The position numbers and the translations under genes were made by a program. This document shows positions 34,972 through 43,477 of a stretch of 64,000 nt of DNA, in pieces. Position 1 is the first letter of the stretch. Every line of letters starts with the position of its first letter. Under the pieces are notes generated by a model that ran no database searches, was not told the origin of the DNA, and saw only the letters and a list, made by a program, of their open reading frames with translations. Source of the DNA: Azospirillum lipoferum 4B (GTDB taxonomy: Bacteria > Pseudomonadota > Alphaproteobacteria > Azospirillales > Azospirillaceae); NCBI RefSeq assembly GCF_000283655.1, contig NC_016623.1, positions 248,001 to 312,000 on the forward strand. The letters are read 5' to 3'.

Positions 34972-36196
34972 TACCCCGGCGCCCGCGGCCTCGCCGCTCG
35001 ATCATCTCCGCATCGAACCGGACCTGGATCGGCGCTCCCTCCCCCATATCCAGGCGGCGGGAAAGCGGCTGGAGGATCTGTGGGCGAAAGGAACAGATCA
35101 CTGCCCGAGCCTGATCGGCGCCGCGGCGGCAAGCGGGCAGATGATCCATCTGGATCTGGACCTCACCGGCGACTGCGCCCTGAAATGCTTCTACTGCGAC
35201 CGCACGCCCGACCGCTACAACGGCGTCCCCAACCGGCAGGAACTGACCACCGAGGAGCGCAAGGACATCATCCGGCAGGCACGGGCGCTCGGAGCCACGA
35301 CGGTGGAGTTCCCCGGTGCCGGCGAGCCGATGCTGGATCCCGGATTCTGGGAGATCGTCGAGTTCATCAATGAGCTGGGCATGACCAGCGTCGTCTTCAC
35401 CAGCGGCTATCACCTGGACGAGGCGGCGGCTGACCGGCTGTACGATCTGGATGCGACCATCTTCCTGAAATACAACAACATCGACACGATCGTGCAGGAC
35501 CGCATGGTCGGTCTCCGCGGCTATGGCGAGAAGGCGCACGAGGCGATGCGCATCCTGCTCGCCCGCGGGTTCAACCGGACCATTCCCACCCGGCTGGCGA
35601 TCGATGTCGTCGTCACGCCGAAATACCACGATCTGGACGGCGTCGCCGACCTGTTCCGCTGGTGCCGGGACAACAATGTCCACAGCTACATCGTCACCCT
35701 CATTCCCGAAGGCATGGCCGACCACAAGTCGATCCTTCTTGAACGCAACAGGGCCGACGAGCTGATCGACCTGATGCGGACCATCGACGAGAAGGAATAC
35801 GGCATCGTCTATGAACCCAGCCGGCCCATGGGCGGTGGATACCGCTGCCGTCAGGTGAATTGCGGGCTGTTCGTCAATCTTTTCGGCGAGGTCTACGACT
35901 GCAACGGGCTTTCCCGCCTGATCGGCCATGCGCGGACGGATTCGCTTGAGGCGATCTGGAATTCCGCCTATGCGCGCCATGTGCGGCAACCGGACCAGGA
36001 TGGCTTTTGTCTGGTGCGCGAACGCCAGTGGGAGGGACGGGACCTGTCGGCGATGGATCGCAAGCTGGAGGATTATCACCGTTGGCAGGCGGTCAACGCA
36101 CCGGACGACATCGTCGAACGTGCGAAGGAGATGGTGGGAGTCGGCCGCATCGAACTCGCCCGGACCGGTGCGGTTCCGGTCGGTGCGGACAGCTGA
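34964..36196 (+). CDS. Radical SAM protein with SPASM-like C-terminal cysteines
   Basis: A 410-residue enzyme. The SAM-binding 4Fe-4S motif is CALKCFYC with Cys71, 75 and 78, then FPGAGEPMLDP in place of the glycine-rich GGEP. A second cysteine set (Cys295, 300, 313 and 349; YRCRQVNCGLFVNLFGEVYD) resembles a SPASM or twitch auxiliary cluster, typical of peptide or small-molecule modifying enzymes. GAGGCAAAC precedes the ATG at 34964. The neighbours are a metabolite exporter and a ureohydrolase, so a guanidine-containing substrate is a reasonable guess. I do not recognise the subfamily. Confidence 0.85.
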   Translation: MVDTPAPAASPLDHLRIEPDLDRRSLPHIQAAGKRLEDLWAKGTDHCPSLIGAAAASGQMIHLDLDLTGDCALKCFYCDRTPDRYNGVPNRQELTTEERKDIIRQARALGATTVEFPGAGEPMLDPGFWEIVEFINELGMTSVVFTSGYHLDEAAADRLYDLDATIFLKYNNIDTIVQDRMVGLRGYGEKAHEAMRILLARGFNRTIPTRLAIDVVVTPKYHDLDGVADLFRWCRDNNVHSYIVTLIPEGMADHKSILLERNRADELIDLMRTIDEKEYGIVYEPSRPMGGGYRCRQVNCGLFVNLFGEVYDCNGLSRLIGHARTDSLEAIWNSAYARHVRQPDQDGFCLVRERQWEGRDLSAMDRKLEDYHRWQAVNAPDDIVERAKEMVGVGRIELARTGAVPVGADS

Positions 36197-36199
36197 TCG

Positions 36200-37165
36200 A
36201 TGGCGGCCGGCATGAACACGCGAGTCGTCGAGGATTCCACCGTCCGCTGGATTGGCGGAGCGTGGGAAAATCCGGAAAACAACCTGGAAGGCAATCGGCC
36301 CGCGACCGACCCCGGCACCGAACTCCTGTTCCTGGAGATCCCGTTCGACCATGCGGTCAGCCACCGGCCGGGCACGCGGTTCGGCCCGGCTGCGATCCTG
36401 CGGGCACTGGACGGTTTCAGCCTCTACTGCACGGACAAGCGGGTCGACCTGGCTCCGTTGCGGCTTCGCCGCTTCGGGGAGGTCGATGTCTCCAACGACA
36501 TCCACGCGACCTACCGGCACATCGCGGATACCGTGGCCGGCCTGCCTTCCGACGACACCCCGGTCTTCCTGGGCGGCGACCATTCCATCACCGATCCGAT
36601 CCTGCGTGGCCTGCTGCGACGCCATCCGGACCGCAAGCTTGGGCTGATCGTCTTCGACGCCCATTTCGATTCGCGCGTTCCGGTGCCGGGGAAGGAGCAT
36701 TCCGGACATTGGATGCATACGGTGGCCGAGGTGTTCGACCATCGCCACAGCGTCCAGCTCGGGGTCGATGCGCCGATCTACTCCCACACTTACATGGAGC
36801 GGGCGGAGGCGGCCGGGATCATGGTCCGCACCCCCTGGGACATCCGCCGCGCCGGGTTGGCCGGGACCGTCGAGGAGGCGATCCGCCACGCGGTGGAACC
36901 GACCGACGAAGTCCATATCTCCATCGACATCGACTGCCTGTCGGCGGGCTTCGCACCGGGAACCAGCGTTCCGAACGCTGCCGGGTTGATGCTGTGGGAC
37001 GTCGCAGATGCGGTGTTCGAGATCGCGCGCAGCGCCGACCATGCCAGCCTGGACATCGTCGAGGTCAGCCCTCCGCTGGACGCCGGCGGGATCACCGCCC
37101 AATCCGCAGCCCATCTTGTGATGAATTTCCTGGCCGGAAGGGCGGCCCGCCTCCGGCAAGGCTGA
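36200..37165 (+). CDS. Ureohydrolase (agmatinase/arginase family)
   Basis: A 321-residue ureohydrolase with both metal-binding motifs of the family: GGDHSI, DAHFDS and SIDIDCLSAGFAPGTSVP. The usual LDP after the third motif is LSA here, so one conserved second-shell residue differs. Members hydrolyse arginine, agmatine, guanidinobutyrate, formiminoglutamate and related compounds to urea or formamide. It begins 3 bp after the radical SAM stop, so the operon is tight. The actual substrate is not readable; the partner enzyme suggests a modified guanidino compound rather than plain agmatine. Confidence 0.88.
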   Translation: MAAGMNTRVVEDSTVRWIGGAWENPENNLEGNRPATDPGTELLFLEIPFDHAVSHRPGTRFGPAAILRALDGFSLYCTDKRVDLAPLRLRRFGEVDVSNDIHATYRHIADTVAGLPSDDTPVFLGGDHSITDPILRGLLRRHPDRKLGLIVFDAHFDSRVPVPGKEHSGHWMHTVAEVFDHRHSVQLGVDAPIYSHTYMERAEAAGIMVRTPWDIRRAGLAGTVEEAIRHAVEPTDEVHISIDIDCLSAGFAPGTSVPNAAGLMLWDVADAVFEIARSADHASLDIVEVSPPLDAGGITAQSAAHLVMNFLAGRAARLRQG

Positions 37166-37174
37166 TCCGGTCGC

Positions 37175-38059
37175 CTATCGCTCAGCCGCCTTTTCCGACA
37201 CATGGGCATCCACGGCGCGGTCGTGGCGCTTCAGGCGCTCCTGCAGGGTGTCGCCCATGCGAAGCGCCACGGCGATGGACAGGATGTCGCCCAGCACCAG
37301 ATGCGCGATGCGGACGGTCATGGGGGAGTGGATGTCGAAATCGTCGGCGATGTCGGCCACGAGGCTGACCGTCGCCATTTCCGCCAGCGGCGTGCCGGAG
37401 CGGGTCAGGGCGATCACGTCGGCGCCGGCCTTGCGGGCGTTCTGGACGGCGTCGAGGATGTCACGGGTCCGGCCGGTGCTGGACACCGCCACCACCGCGT
37501 CGCCCTTCGTCAGGGTCAGGGCGGACGCGAAATAGATGTGTGAATCGGTGTAGGCGACGGTGGGAATGCCCAGCCGGAAGAACTTGCGCTGGATGTCCTC
37601 CGCCACCGTGCCCGAATTGCCGGAACCGTAGAACTCGATCCGGCGCGAGGCGGCCAGCACGTCGGCGGCACGGTCCACCGCGTCGGCCGGCAGGTTGTTG
37701 CGCACCTGCATCAGCGTGGCGATGGTGCGGTCGAACAGCTTGCCGGCCAGCACCGCCCCCGGCACTCCCCCTGGAACCTTGCCATCGGCATCCAATTCCC
37801 CGCCCACCGACAGGTCCTGGTGCAGGAATGGCATGCCGCCGGCGATGTCCTGCGCCAGCTTGATCTTGAATTCCCGGAAGCCGCGGCAGCCGAGCGCCGA
37901 GCAGAAGCGCGCCACCGTCGGCTCGCTCACCCCGACGCGGTCGGCCAATTCGGCCATGGACAGGTTGATGACATCGCCCGGATGGGCCATCGCATAGTCC
38001 GCCAGCTTGCGTTCCGAAGGCCGGATCTGGTCGCGGACGGCGGCGATTCTCGCCAGCAT
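37175..38059 (-). CDS. hexR: HexR/RpiR-family regulator (HTH plus SIS domain)
   Basis: A 294-residue regulator. The HTH is SMAELADRVGVSEPTVARFC followed by SALGCRGFREFKIKL; the sugar-isomerase domain is IEFYGSGNSGTVAEDIQRKF and AVSSTGRTRDILDAV. HexR proteins respond to 2-keto-3-deoxy-6-phosphogluconate and control central carbon genes. Two sites of the HexR type (TGTAG...CTACA) lie upstream, at 38101-38115 and 38249-38263, the nearer one 41 bp before its own start. It is divergent from pflB. The name rests on family plus operator match; other RpiR types are possible. Confidence 0.82.
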   Translation of the reverse strand: MLARIAAVRDQIRPSERKLADYAMAHPGDVINLSMAELADRVGVSEPTVARFCSALGCRGFREFKIKLAQDIAGGMPFLHQDLSVGGELDADGKVPGGVPGAVLAGKLFDRTIATLMQVRNNLPADAVDRAADVLAASRRIEFYGSGNSGTVAEDIQRKFFRLGIPTVAYTDSHIYFASALTLTKGDAVVAVSSTGRTRDILDAVQNARKAGADVIALTRSGTPLAEMATVSLVADIADDFDIHSPMTVRIAHLVLGDILSIAVALRMGDTLQERLKRHDRAVDAHVSEKAAER

Positions 38060-38100
38060 GTGGGGGTCGCTCCCTTCTGAATGTGGGTCAGCCTAGCACA

Positions 38101-38115
38101 TGTAGCAAAGCTACA
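38101..38115. promoter_or_regulatory. HexR-like operator 1
   Basis: TGTAGCAAAGCTACA: perfect 6-bp arms around AAA (with A/T outside extending to 17 bp). It lies 41 bp upstream of hexR, a position suited to autoregulation. Confidence 0.7.
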
Positions 38116-38248
38116 TATACAGCGCTGCGAACGACCGATTCCGTCGCGGTGCCGATGCGCGCTTTCCATGCGTTTCCAACTTGCTGCGCCTTGCCCTGCG
38201 ACAAAATGTCGAGCCTGTTCGCCTTGTCCGGAAGACCGTCCGGGAGTA

Positions 38249-38263
38249 TGTAGTAAAACTACA
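38249..38263. promoter_or_regulatory. HexR-like operator 2
   Basis: TGTAGTAAAACTACA: same architecture as operator 1 (TGTAGN-AAA-NCTACA), 180 bp upstream of pflB and 148 bp from the other site. The shared centre and arms make a common binder, most simply HexR, likely. Confidence 0.7.
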
Positions 38264-38311
38264 GAGCGGGCGCAAACACGGCAATCGCCGAGCCCCGCCC
38301 GGTCTGAAGAT

Positions 38312-38325
38312 ATGACGTGTATCAA
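38312..38325. promoter_or_regulatory. Candidate FNR/FixK-type box upstream of pflB
   Basis: ATGACGTGTATCAA matches TTGAT-N4-ATCAA perfectly in the right half and 3 of 5 in the left. It is 118 bp before pflB. Weak on its own, but pflB is a standard FNR-type target. Confidence 0.35.
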
Positions 38326-38442
38326 CGATTTTGGCGCCGATCGCGCCTATGCTTCCAATCGTCCCGCGCGGTTCGCGGGCACCACGAGACCGCCGACACG
38401 GCATTCGACCCGCGCCGACGGCTAAATCTCTGAGGAGTCATC

Positions 38443-40728
38443 ATGGACACCCTGCTGATGGACGGACTTGCCCAGGCCACGGAGCAGCAGTCCGCCGCCG
38501 ACCCCTGGCGCGGCTTCGCCCCGGGCGTCTGGCGCCGCTCGGTCGACGTCCGCGATTTCATCCAGCGCAACCTGTGCCCCTATGAAGGCGATGCAGGCTT
38601 CGTCGCCGGCCCCACCGCCCGCACCACCGCGCTGTTCGCCAAGGTCACCGACCTGCTGAAGCAGGAACGCGCCGCCACGGGCGGCGTGCTGGATGCCGAC
38701 ACCGAAATCTTCGCCTCGATCACCTCGCACGCGGCCGGCTACATCGACCGCGAGCTGGAGGTCATCGTCGGCCTGCAGACCGACAAGCCGCTGAAGCGCG
38801 CGATCATGCCGTTCGGCGGCTGGCGCATGGTCAAGACCGGCCTGGAAGCCTACGGCTTCACCCCGTCGCCGAAGCTGGAGGAGGTGTTCCCCAGCCTGCG
38901 CAAGACGCACAATGACGGCGTGTTCGACGTTTACACGCCCGAGATGCTGCGCTGCCGCAAGTCCGGCGTCATCACCGGCCTGCCCGACGCCTATGGCCGC
39001 GGCCGCATCATCGGCGACTATCGCCGGCTGGCGCTGTACGGCGCCGATTTCCTGATCAAGGACAAGAAGGCCCAGCTGGCCTCGCTGGAAGTCAGCCGCA
39101 TCGACGAGGATGTGCTGCGCCTGCGCGAGGAGATCTCCGAGCAGATCCGCGCGCTGAAGGAACTGGTCCAGATGGCCGCCTCCTACGGCTTCGACGTCAA
39201 GCGTCCGGCCGCGACGGCGCGCGAGGCGGTGCAGTGGACCTATCTGGCCTATCTGGCGGCGGTCAAGGAAGCCAACGGCGCCGCAATGTCGCTGGGCCGC
39301 GTGTCCAGCTTCCTCGACATCTACATCGATCGCGACCTGCGCGACGGCGTCATCACCGAGGCCGAGGCCCAGGAGATGATCGACCACTTCGTCATGAAGC
39401 TGCGTCTGGTCCGCTTCCTGCGCACGCCGGAATACGACCAGCTGTTCTCGGGCGACCCGACCTGGGTCACCGAATGCCTGGGCGGCATGGGGCTGGACGG
39501 CCGGACGCTGGTCACCAAGACCAACTTCCGCATGCTGCAGACCCTGCACAATCTGGGCCCGGCGCCGGAGCCGAACCTGACGGTCCTGTGGTCGGAGAAG
39601 CTGCCGGAAGGCTTCAAGCGCTTCTGCGCCGACACCTCGATCAAGACCTGCTCGGTCCAGTACGAGAACGACGACCTGATGCGCGGCTATTGGGGCGACG
39701 ATTACGGCATCGCCTGCTGCGTGTCCGCCATGCGCATCGGCAAGCAGATGCAGTTCTTCGGCGCCCGCGCCAACCTGGCCAAGACGCTGATGTACGCCAT
39801 CAACGGCGGCAAGGACGAGGTTTCCGGCGAGCAGGTCGGCCCGGCCTTCGCCCCGATCACCGGCGACGTGCTGGACTATGACGAGGTCATGGCCCGCTTC
39901 GAGCCGATGATGGAGTGGCTGGCCAAGGTCTACATGAACGCGCTGAACGCCATCCACTACATGCACGACAAGTACATGTACGAGCGGATGGAGATGGCCC
40001 TGCACGACCGCGACATCCTGCGCACGATGGCCTGCGGCATCGCCGGCCTCAGCGTGGTGGCGGACAGCCTGTCGGCGATCAAACATGCCAAGGTGAAGGT
40101 CATCCGCGACGAGAACGGCCTCGCCACCGATTTCGAGATCGAGGGCGACTATCCGGCCTTCGGCAACAACGACGCCCGGGTGGACGACATCGCGGTGTGG
40201 GCGGTCGAGCGCTTCATGACGGCGCTGCGCAAGCAGAAGCCCTACCGGAACGCGCTGCCGACCCAGTCGGTGCTGACGATCACGTCGAACGTGGTCTACG
40301 GCAAGAAGACCGGCAACACGCCGGACGGCCGCAAGGCCGGCCAGCCCTTCGCGCCGGGTGCCAACCCGATGCACGGGCGGGACAAGAAGGGTGCCGTCGC
40401 GTCGATGGCCAGTGTCGCCAAGCTGCCCTACGCCCATGCGCAGGACGGCATCAGCTACACCTTCACCATCGTCCCCGGCGCTCTCGGCCGGACCGAAGAC
40501 GAGCGGGTGAGCAATCTGGTCGGCATGCTGGACGGCTATGCCGCCCAGGGCGGTCACCACATCAACGTCAACGTCTTCGACCGCGAGACGCTGCTGCACG
40601 CCATGGACCATCCGGAGCTGTATCCGCAACTGACCATCCGGGTGTCCGGCTATGCGGTGAACTTCATCAAGCTGACGCGCGAACAGCAGCTCGACGTCAT
40701 CAGCCGCACGTTCCACGACAAGCACTGA
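38443..40728 (+). CDS. pflB: Pyruvate formate-lyase (formate C-acetyltransferase)
   Basis: A full-length 761-residue PFL. The active-site cysteine pair is in [17 protein letters not shown], and the glycyl-radical loop is [20 protein letters not shown] near the C-terminus. It cleaves pyruvate with CoA to acetyl-CoA and formate under anaerobic conditions and dies in oxygen. GAGGAGTCATC precedes the ATG. The activase gene follows 126 bp downstream. The HexR-like and FNR-like sites upstream suggest control by both sugar catabolism and oxygen. Confidence 0.97.
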   Translation: MDTLLMDGLAQATEQQSAADPWRGFAPGVWRRSVDVRDFIQRNLCPYEGDAGFVAGPTARTTALFAKVTDLLKQERAATGGVLDADTEIFASITSHAAGYIDRELEVIVGLQTDKPLKRAIMPFGGWRMVKTGLEAYGFTPSPKLEEVFPSLRKTHNDGVFDVYTPEMLRCRKSGVITGLPDAYGRGRIIGDYRRLALYGADFLIKDKKAQLASLEVSRIDEDVLRLREEISEQIRALKELVQMAASYGFDVKRPAATAREAVQWTYLAYLAAVKEANGAAMSLGRVSSFLDIYIDRDLRDGVITEAEAQEMIDHFVMKLRLVRFLRTPEYDQLFSGDPTWVTECLGGMGLDGRTLVTKTNFRMLQTLHNLGPAPEPNLTVLWSEKLPEGFKRFCADTSIKTCSVQYENDDLMRGYWGDDYGIACCVSAMRIGKQMQFFGARANLAKTLMYAINGGKDEVSGEQVGPAFAPITGDVLDYDEVMARFEPMMEWLAKVYMNALNAIHYMHDKYMYERMEMALHDRDILRTMACGIAGLSVVADSLSAIKHAKVKVIRDENGLATDFEIEGDYPAFGNNDARVDDIAVWAVERFMTALRKQKPYRNALPTQSVLTITSNVVYGKKTGNTPDGRKAGQPFAPGANPMHGRDKKGAVASMASVAKLPYAHAQDGISYTFTIVPGALGRTEDERVSNLVGMLDGYAAQGGHHINVNVFDRETLLHAMDHPELYPQLTIRVSGYAVNFIKLTREQQLDVISRTFHDKH

Positions 40729-40776
40729 AAACCGTCCGGACAGTTCGTCCAACGGCCAGGAACTCCGATCCGTCAT

Positions 40777-40795
40777 CCCCGCCATACCGGCGGGG
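40777..40795. repeat. Intercistronic hairpin pflB-pflA
   Basis: CCCCGCC (40777-40783) pairs with GGCGGGG (40789-40795). The surrounding CGTCATCCCCGC sequence is like the REP unit found at 7397 and 7821, so this is probably a single degenerate copy of that repeat. Confidence 0.55.
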
Positions 40796-40854
40796 GTGGT
40801 GGAATCGGAATGCGGTCCCATGTGGACGACAGATATTCAGACGGACATTCCGCA

Positions 40855-41628
40855 ATGACGAACGCCTACCCCCCGCCCCGCCCCCCCACCGGCGTGGGGC
40901 CGGTTTCCGGCTGGATCCATTCCGTCGAAACCGGCGGCACCGTGGACGGGCCGGGAATCCGCTATGTCCTGTTCATGTCGGGTTGCCCGCTGCGCTGCCT
41001 CTACTGCCACAATCCCGACACCCAGCACATGCATGACGGGACGCGGACGACCTCCACCGAGGTGCTCGCTGACATCGCGCTCTATGCCGAATTCCTGAAG
41101 CGCGCCCATGGCGGGCTGACCTTGAGCGGCGGCGAGCCGCTGGTTCAGCCGGAATTCACCGCCGCCATCCTGCGCGGGGCCAAGGCGCTGGGCATGCACA
41201 CCGCGCTCGACACCTCCGGCTTCCTCGGCAACCACGCCGACGACCATCTGCTTGAGGACGTCGATCTCGTCCTTCTCGACATCAAGGCCTTTTCGGAAAA
41301 GACCTATCGCCACCTGACCGGCGTGCCGTTGCGCCCGACGCTGGAATTCGCCGAACGGCTGGCGGGGCTGAACAAGCGCATCTGGCTGCGCTATGTGCTG
41401 GTCCCGAACCTGACCGACGATGCGGCCGAGATCGACGGGCTTGCCGAATTCGTGGCCGGCCTCGGCGTCGTCGACCGGGTCGACGTTCTGCCCTTCCACA
41501 AGATGGGCGAACACAAATGGAAGGCGCTGGGCCGCAAATACATGCTGACCGATACCGAGCCGCCGTCACGCGAGCTGGTGGAGCGGGTGCGCGGGCAGTT
41601 CCGGGCACGGGGGCTGCGGGCGGACTGA
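40855..41628 (+). CDS. pflA: Pyruvate formate-lyase activating enzyme
   Basis: A 257-residue radical SAM activase. The cluster motif is CPLRCLYC near residue 42, preceded by SVETGGTVDGPGIRYVLFMS; TLSGGEPLVQPEF is the SAM-binding GGEP motif. It installs the glycyl radical on PflB. I used the ATG at 40855, consistent with the family start, rather than an in-frame one at 40810. Confidence 0.95.
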   Translation: MTNAYPPPRPPTGVGPVSGWIHSVETGGTVDGPGIRYVLFMSGCPLRCLYCHNPDTQHMHDGTRTTSTEVLADIALYAEFLKRAHGGLTLSGGEPLVQPEFTAAILRGAKALGMHTALDTSGFLGNHADDHLLEDVDLVLLDIKAFSEKTYRHLTGVPLRPTLEFAERLAGLNKRIWLRYVLVPNLTDDAAEIDGLAEFVAGLGVVDRVDVLPFHKMGEHKWKALGRKYMLTDTEPPSRELVERVRGQFRARGLRAD

Positions 41629-41648
41629 TCGCGAGCCTTTATCGAAAC

Positions 41649-41685
41649 GTCATCGAAGCGTCACGGCAACAACATGACGCCGTCA
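41649..41685 (+). promoter_or_regulatory. Candidate PHO box (PhoB-binding direct repeats)
   Basis: GTCA occurs at 41649, 41660 and 41682, that is, at 11, then 22 bp: exactly the 11-bp phase of PhoB direct repeats. A TAATAG stretch at 41698-41703 follows at the distance of a -10 element, as in PhoB-dependent promoters. It is 62 bp before a phytase-like gene. The full 7-bp consensus matches only partly. Confidence 0.5.
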
Positions 41686-41746
41686 CGCACCCACGCCTAA
41701 TAGCCCCTTTGGAATTCGTTCGGGTTTCAATTGGGGGGACCGTTCA

Positions 41747-43300
41747 ATGGGGACGACACACCGCGAGGGACAGCTGAGGACGGCGCTGCTGTCCGCCATC
41801 GGCCTCACCTCCCTCAGCCTGTCCATCTTCGGGGTCGCGATGGGGGTCGCCTCCGCCCAGACCGCGGACAGTATGACCGTCGGAGGCTCCAGCTTCATCA
41901 ACCAGGGCCTGGTCGGCGTCGGCCGGATCGGGGCCGACATTCGCGACAAGCATAGCGAGACCTTCGGCTCGATGTCGGGGCTGACCTTCGACGCGAAGTC
42001 CTGGCGGCGCAACGGCGACAGCTACAACGGCATCATGTTCGCCCTGCCCGACCGCGGCTACAACGTCACCGGCACGACCGACTACCGGCCCCGCCTGAAC
42101 ACGCTGGCCCTGACGCTGACGCCCTATTACGGCAGTGCCGCACTGGCCGCCGGCGCCGGGCAGCAGTCGCAGATCACGATGAACCTGATCGACACCACCC
42201 TGCTGACGGACGCGGACGGTGCCGTCACCACCGGCCTGGATCCGCAGCCGGGCAGCGGCGTGCGGGCTGCGGCCAAGGGCCTGCCGCCGCTGCCGCAGGC
42301 TTACAACGGCAAGATCGGCCTCGACACCGAGGGCATCGCCCGGCTGGCCGACGGCAGCTTCTACATCAGCGACGAATACGGCCCCTACATCTACCATTTC
42401 TCCGCAACCGGCCGGATGATCTCGGCGGTGCAGCCGCCCGCGGCCCTGCTGCCGGTGCGCAACGGCGGGCTCGATTTCTCCTCCAACAACCCGGCCGCCG
42501 GCCAGCCGGCGCCGACCCCGGCCAACCCGGTCAGCGGACGGCAGAACAACCAGGGGCTGGAAGGCCTGTCGCTGACGCCGGACAAGACCAAGCTGGCCGC
42601 CCTGCTGCAGAGCGCCACCCGCCAGGACGGTGGTACCGGCGGCGGCAGCGCCACCCGGCGCAACACCCGTCTGCTGATCTACGATGTGTCCCGCAACCCG
42701 GACAGCCCGACGCTGATCGGCCATTACGTCGTGCCGCTCCCCACCTTCCAGTCGGGAAACAAGACGCTGGTGGCGGCGCAGAGCGAGATGCTGGCGCTGA
42801 CCGACAAGCAGTTCCTCGTCCTGTCGCGCGACAGCAACAACGGCCAGGGGATGGACGGCACGGACTCGCTCTACCGCAGCATCGACATCGTCGACGTGTC
42901 GAACGCCACAAATCTGGTCGGCACCGTCTATGAGGACACCACCCCTGTCGCCCCCGGCGGCAATCTGGCGGCGTCAGTGACGCCCGCGTCCTACACCCCG
43001 TTCCTGAGCCTCAACGACAACGGCCAGTTGGCGAAGTTCGGGCTGCACAATGGCGGCGCCCAGGATTCCAACCTACTGTCGGAGAAATGGGAGGCGATTG
43101 GGCTGCTGCCGGCGCTCGACGCCGACCGGCCCAACGATTTCTTCCTTTTCGTCGGCAACGACAACGATTTCCTGACCCGCAACGGCTATCAAGCCGGCGC
43201 CCCTTATGATGCCGGGGCCGATGTCGACACCATGCTGCTGGTCTACCGGCTGACGCTGCCGACCTACGTCGATCCGCTGGCCATCCAGCCGCCGCGCTGA
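41747..43300 (+). CDS. Secreted esterase-like/phytase-like protein
   Basis: A 517-residue protein with a signal peptide ending near VASAQ. The body reads like the Phytase-like (esterase-like activity of phytase) family: FGSMSGLTFDAKSWRRNGDS, YNGKIGLDTEGIARLADGSF, YISDEYGPYIYHFSATGRMI, GLEGLSLTPDKTKLAALLQS and EMLALTDKQFLVLSRDSNNG. It is a periplasmic or secreted beta-propeller presumably acting on phosphate esters. The possible PHO box upstream supports a phosphate-scavenging role. Substrate specificity is unknown. Confidence 0.87.
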   Translation: MGTTHREGQLRTALLSAIGLTSLSLSIFGVAMGVASAQTADSMTVGGSSFINQGLVGVGRIGADIRDKHSETFGSMSGLTFDAKSWRRNGDSYNGIMFALPDRGYNVTGTTDYRPRLNTLALTLTPYYGSAALAAGAGQQSQITMNLIDTTLLTDADGAVTTGLDPQPGSGVRAAAKGLPPLPQAYNGKIGLDTEGIARLADGSFYISDEYGPYIYHFSATGRMISAVQPPAALLPVRNGGLDFSSNNPAAGQPAPTPANPVSGRQNNQGLEGLSLTPDKTKLAALLQSATRQDGGTGGGSATRRNTRLLIYDVSRNPDSPTLIGHYVVPLPTFQSGNKTLVAAQSEMLALTDKQFLVLSRDSNNGQGMDGTDSLYRSIDIVDVSNATNLVGTVYEDTTPVAPGGNLAASVTPASYTPFLSLNDNGQLAKFGLHNGGAQDSNLLSEKWEAIGLLPALDADRPNDFFLFVGNDNDFLTRNGYQAGAPYDAGADVDTMLLVYRLTLPTYVDPLAIQPPR

Positions 43301-43374
43301 ACAGGATTTCCGATCCCCGCCCACAAACCGGCGGGCTCGGAACTCCCGCGAAATCATTGGGCTATCAGGGTTGT

Positions 43375-43404
43375 CCGGATCGGACCGTTCGTGGTCCGAT
43401 CCGG
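43375..43404. terminator. Hairpin between convergent genes
   Basis: A perfect 12-bp stem (43375-43386 with 43393-43404) and a 6-nt loop, between the phytase-like gene and the oxidase gene, which converge. No strong T-tract on either side. Confidence 0.6.
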
Positions 43405-43477
43405 GCAAACCTGCAGATACCGGCGCTCATCGATGATGGCCGCCGGTATCCGGGCCGGATGCCGCGACCGCCGGGCG

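Larger units (their letters stand above)
38060..38442. promoter_or_regulatory. Divergent control region hexR-pflB
   Basis: About 380 bp without a gene. It contains two HexR-like palindromes and a candidate FNR half-box, each listed separately. The two promoters could not be placed with confidence. Confidence 0.5.

Noticed and set aside
38422-40821. 799-codon minus-strand frame opposite pflB
   Set aside because: Antisense shadow of a clear pyruvate formate-lyase.
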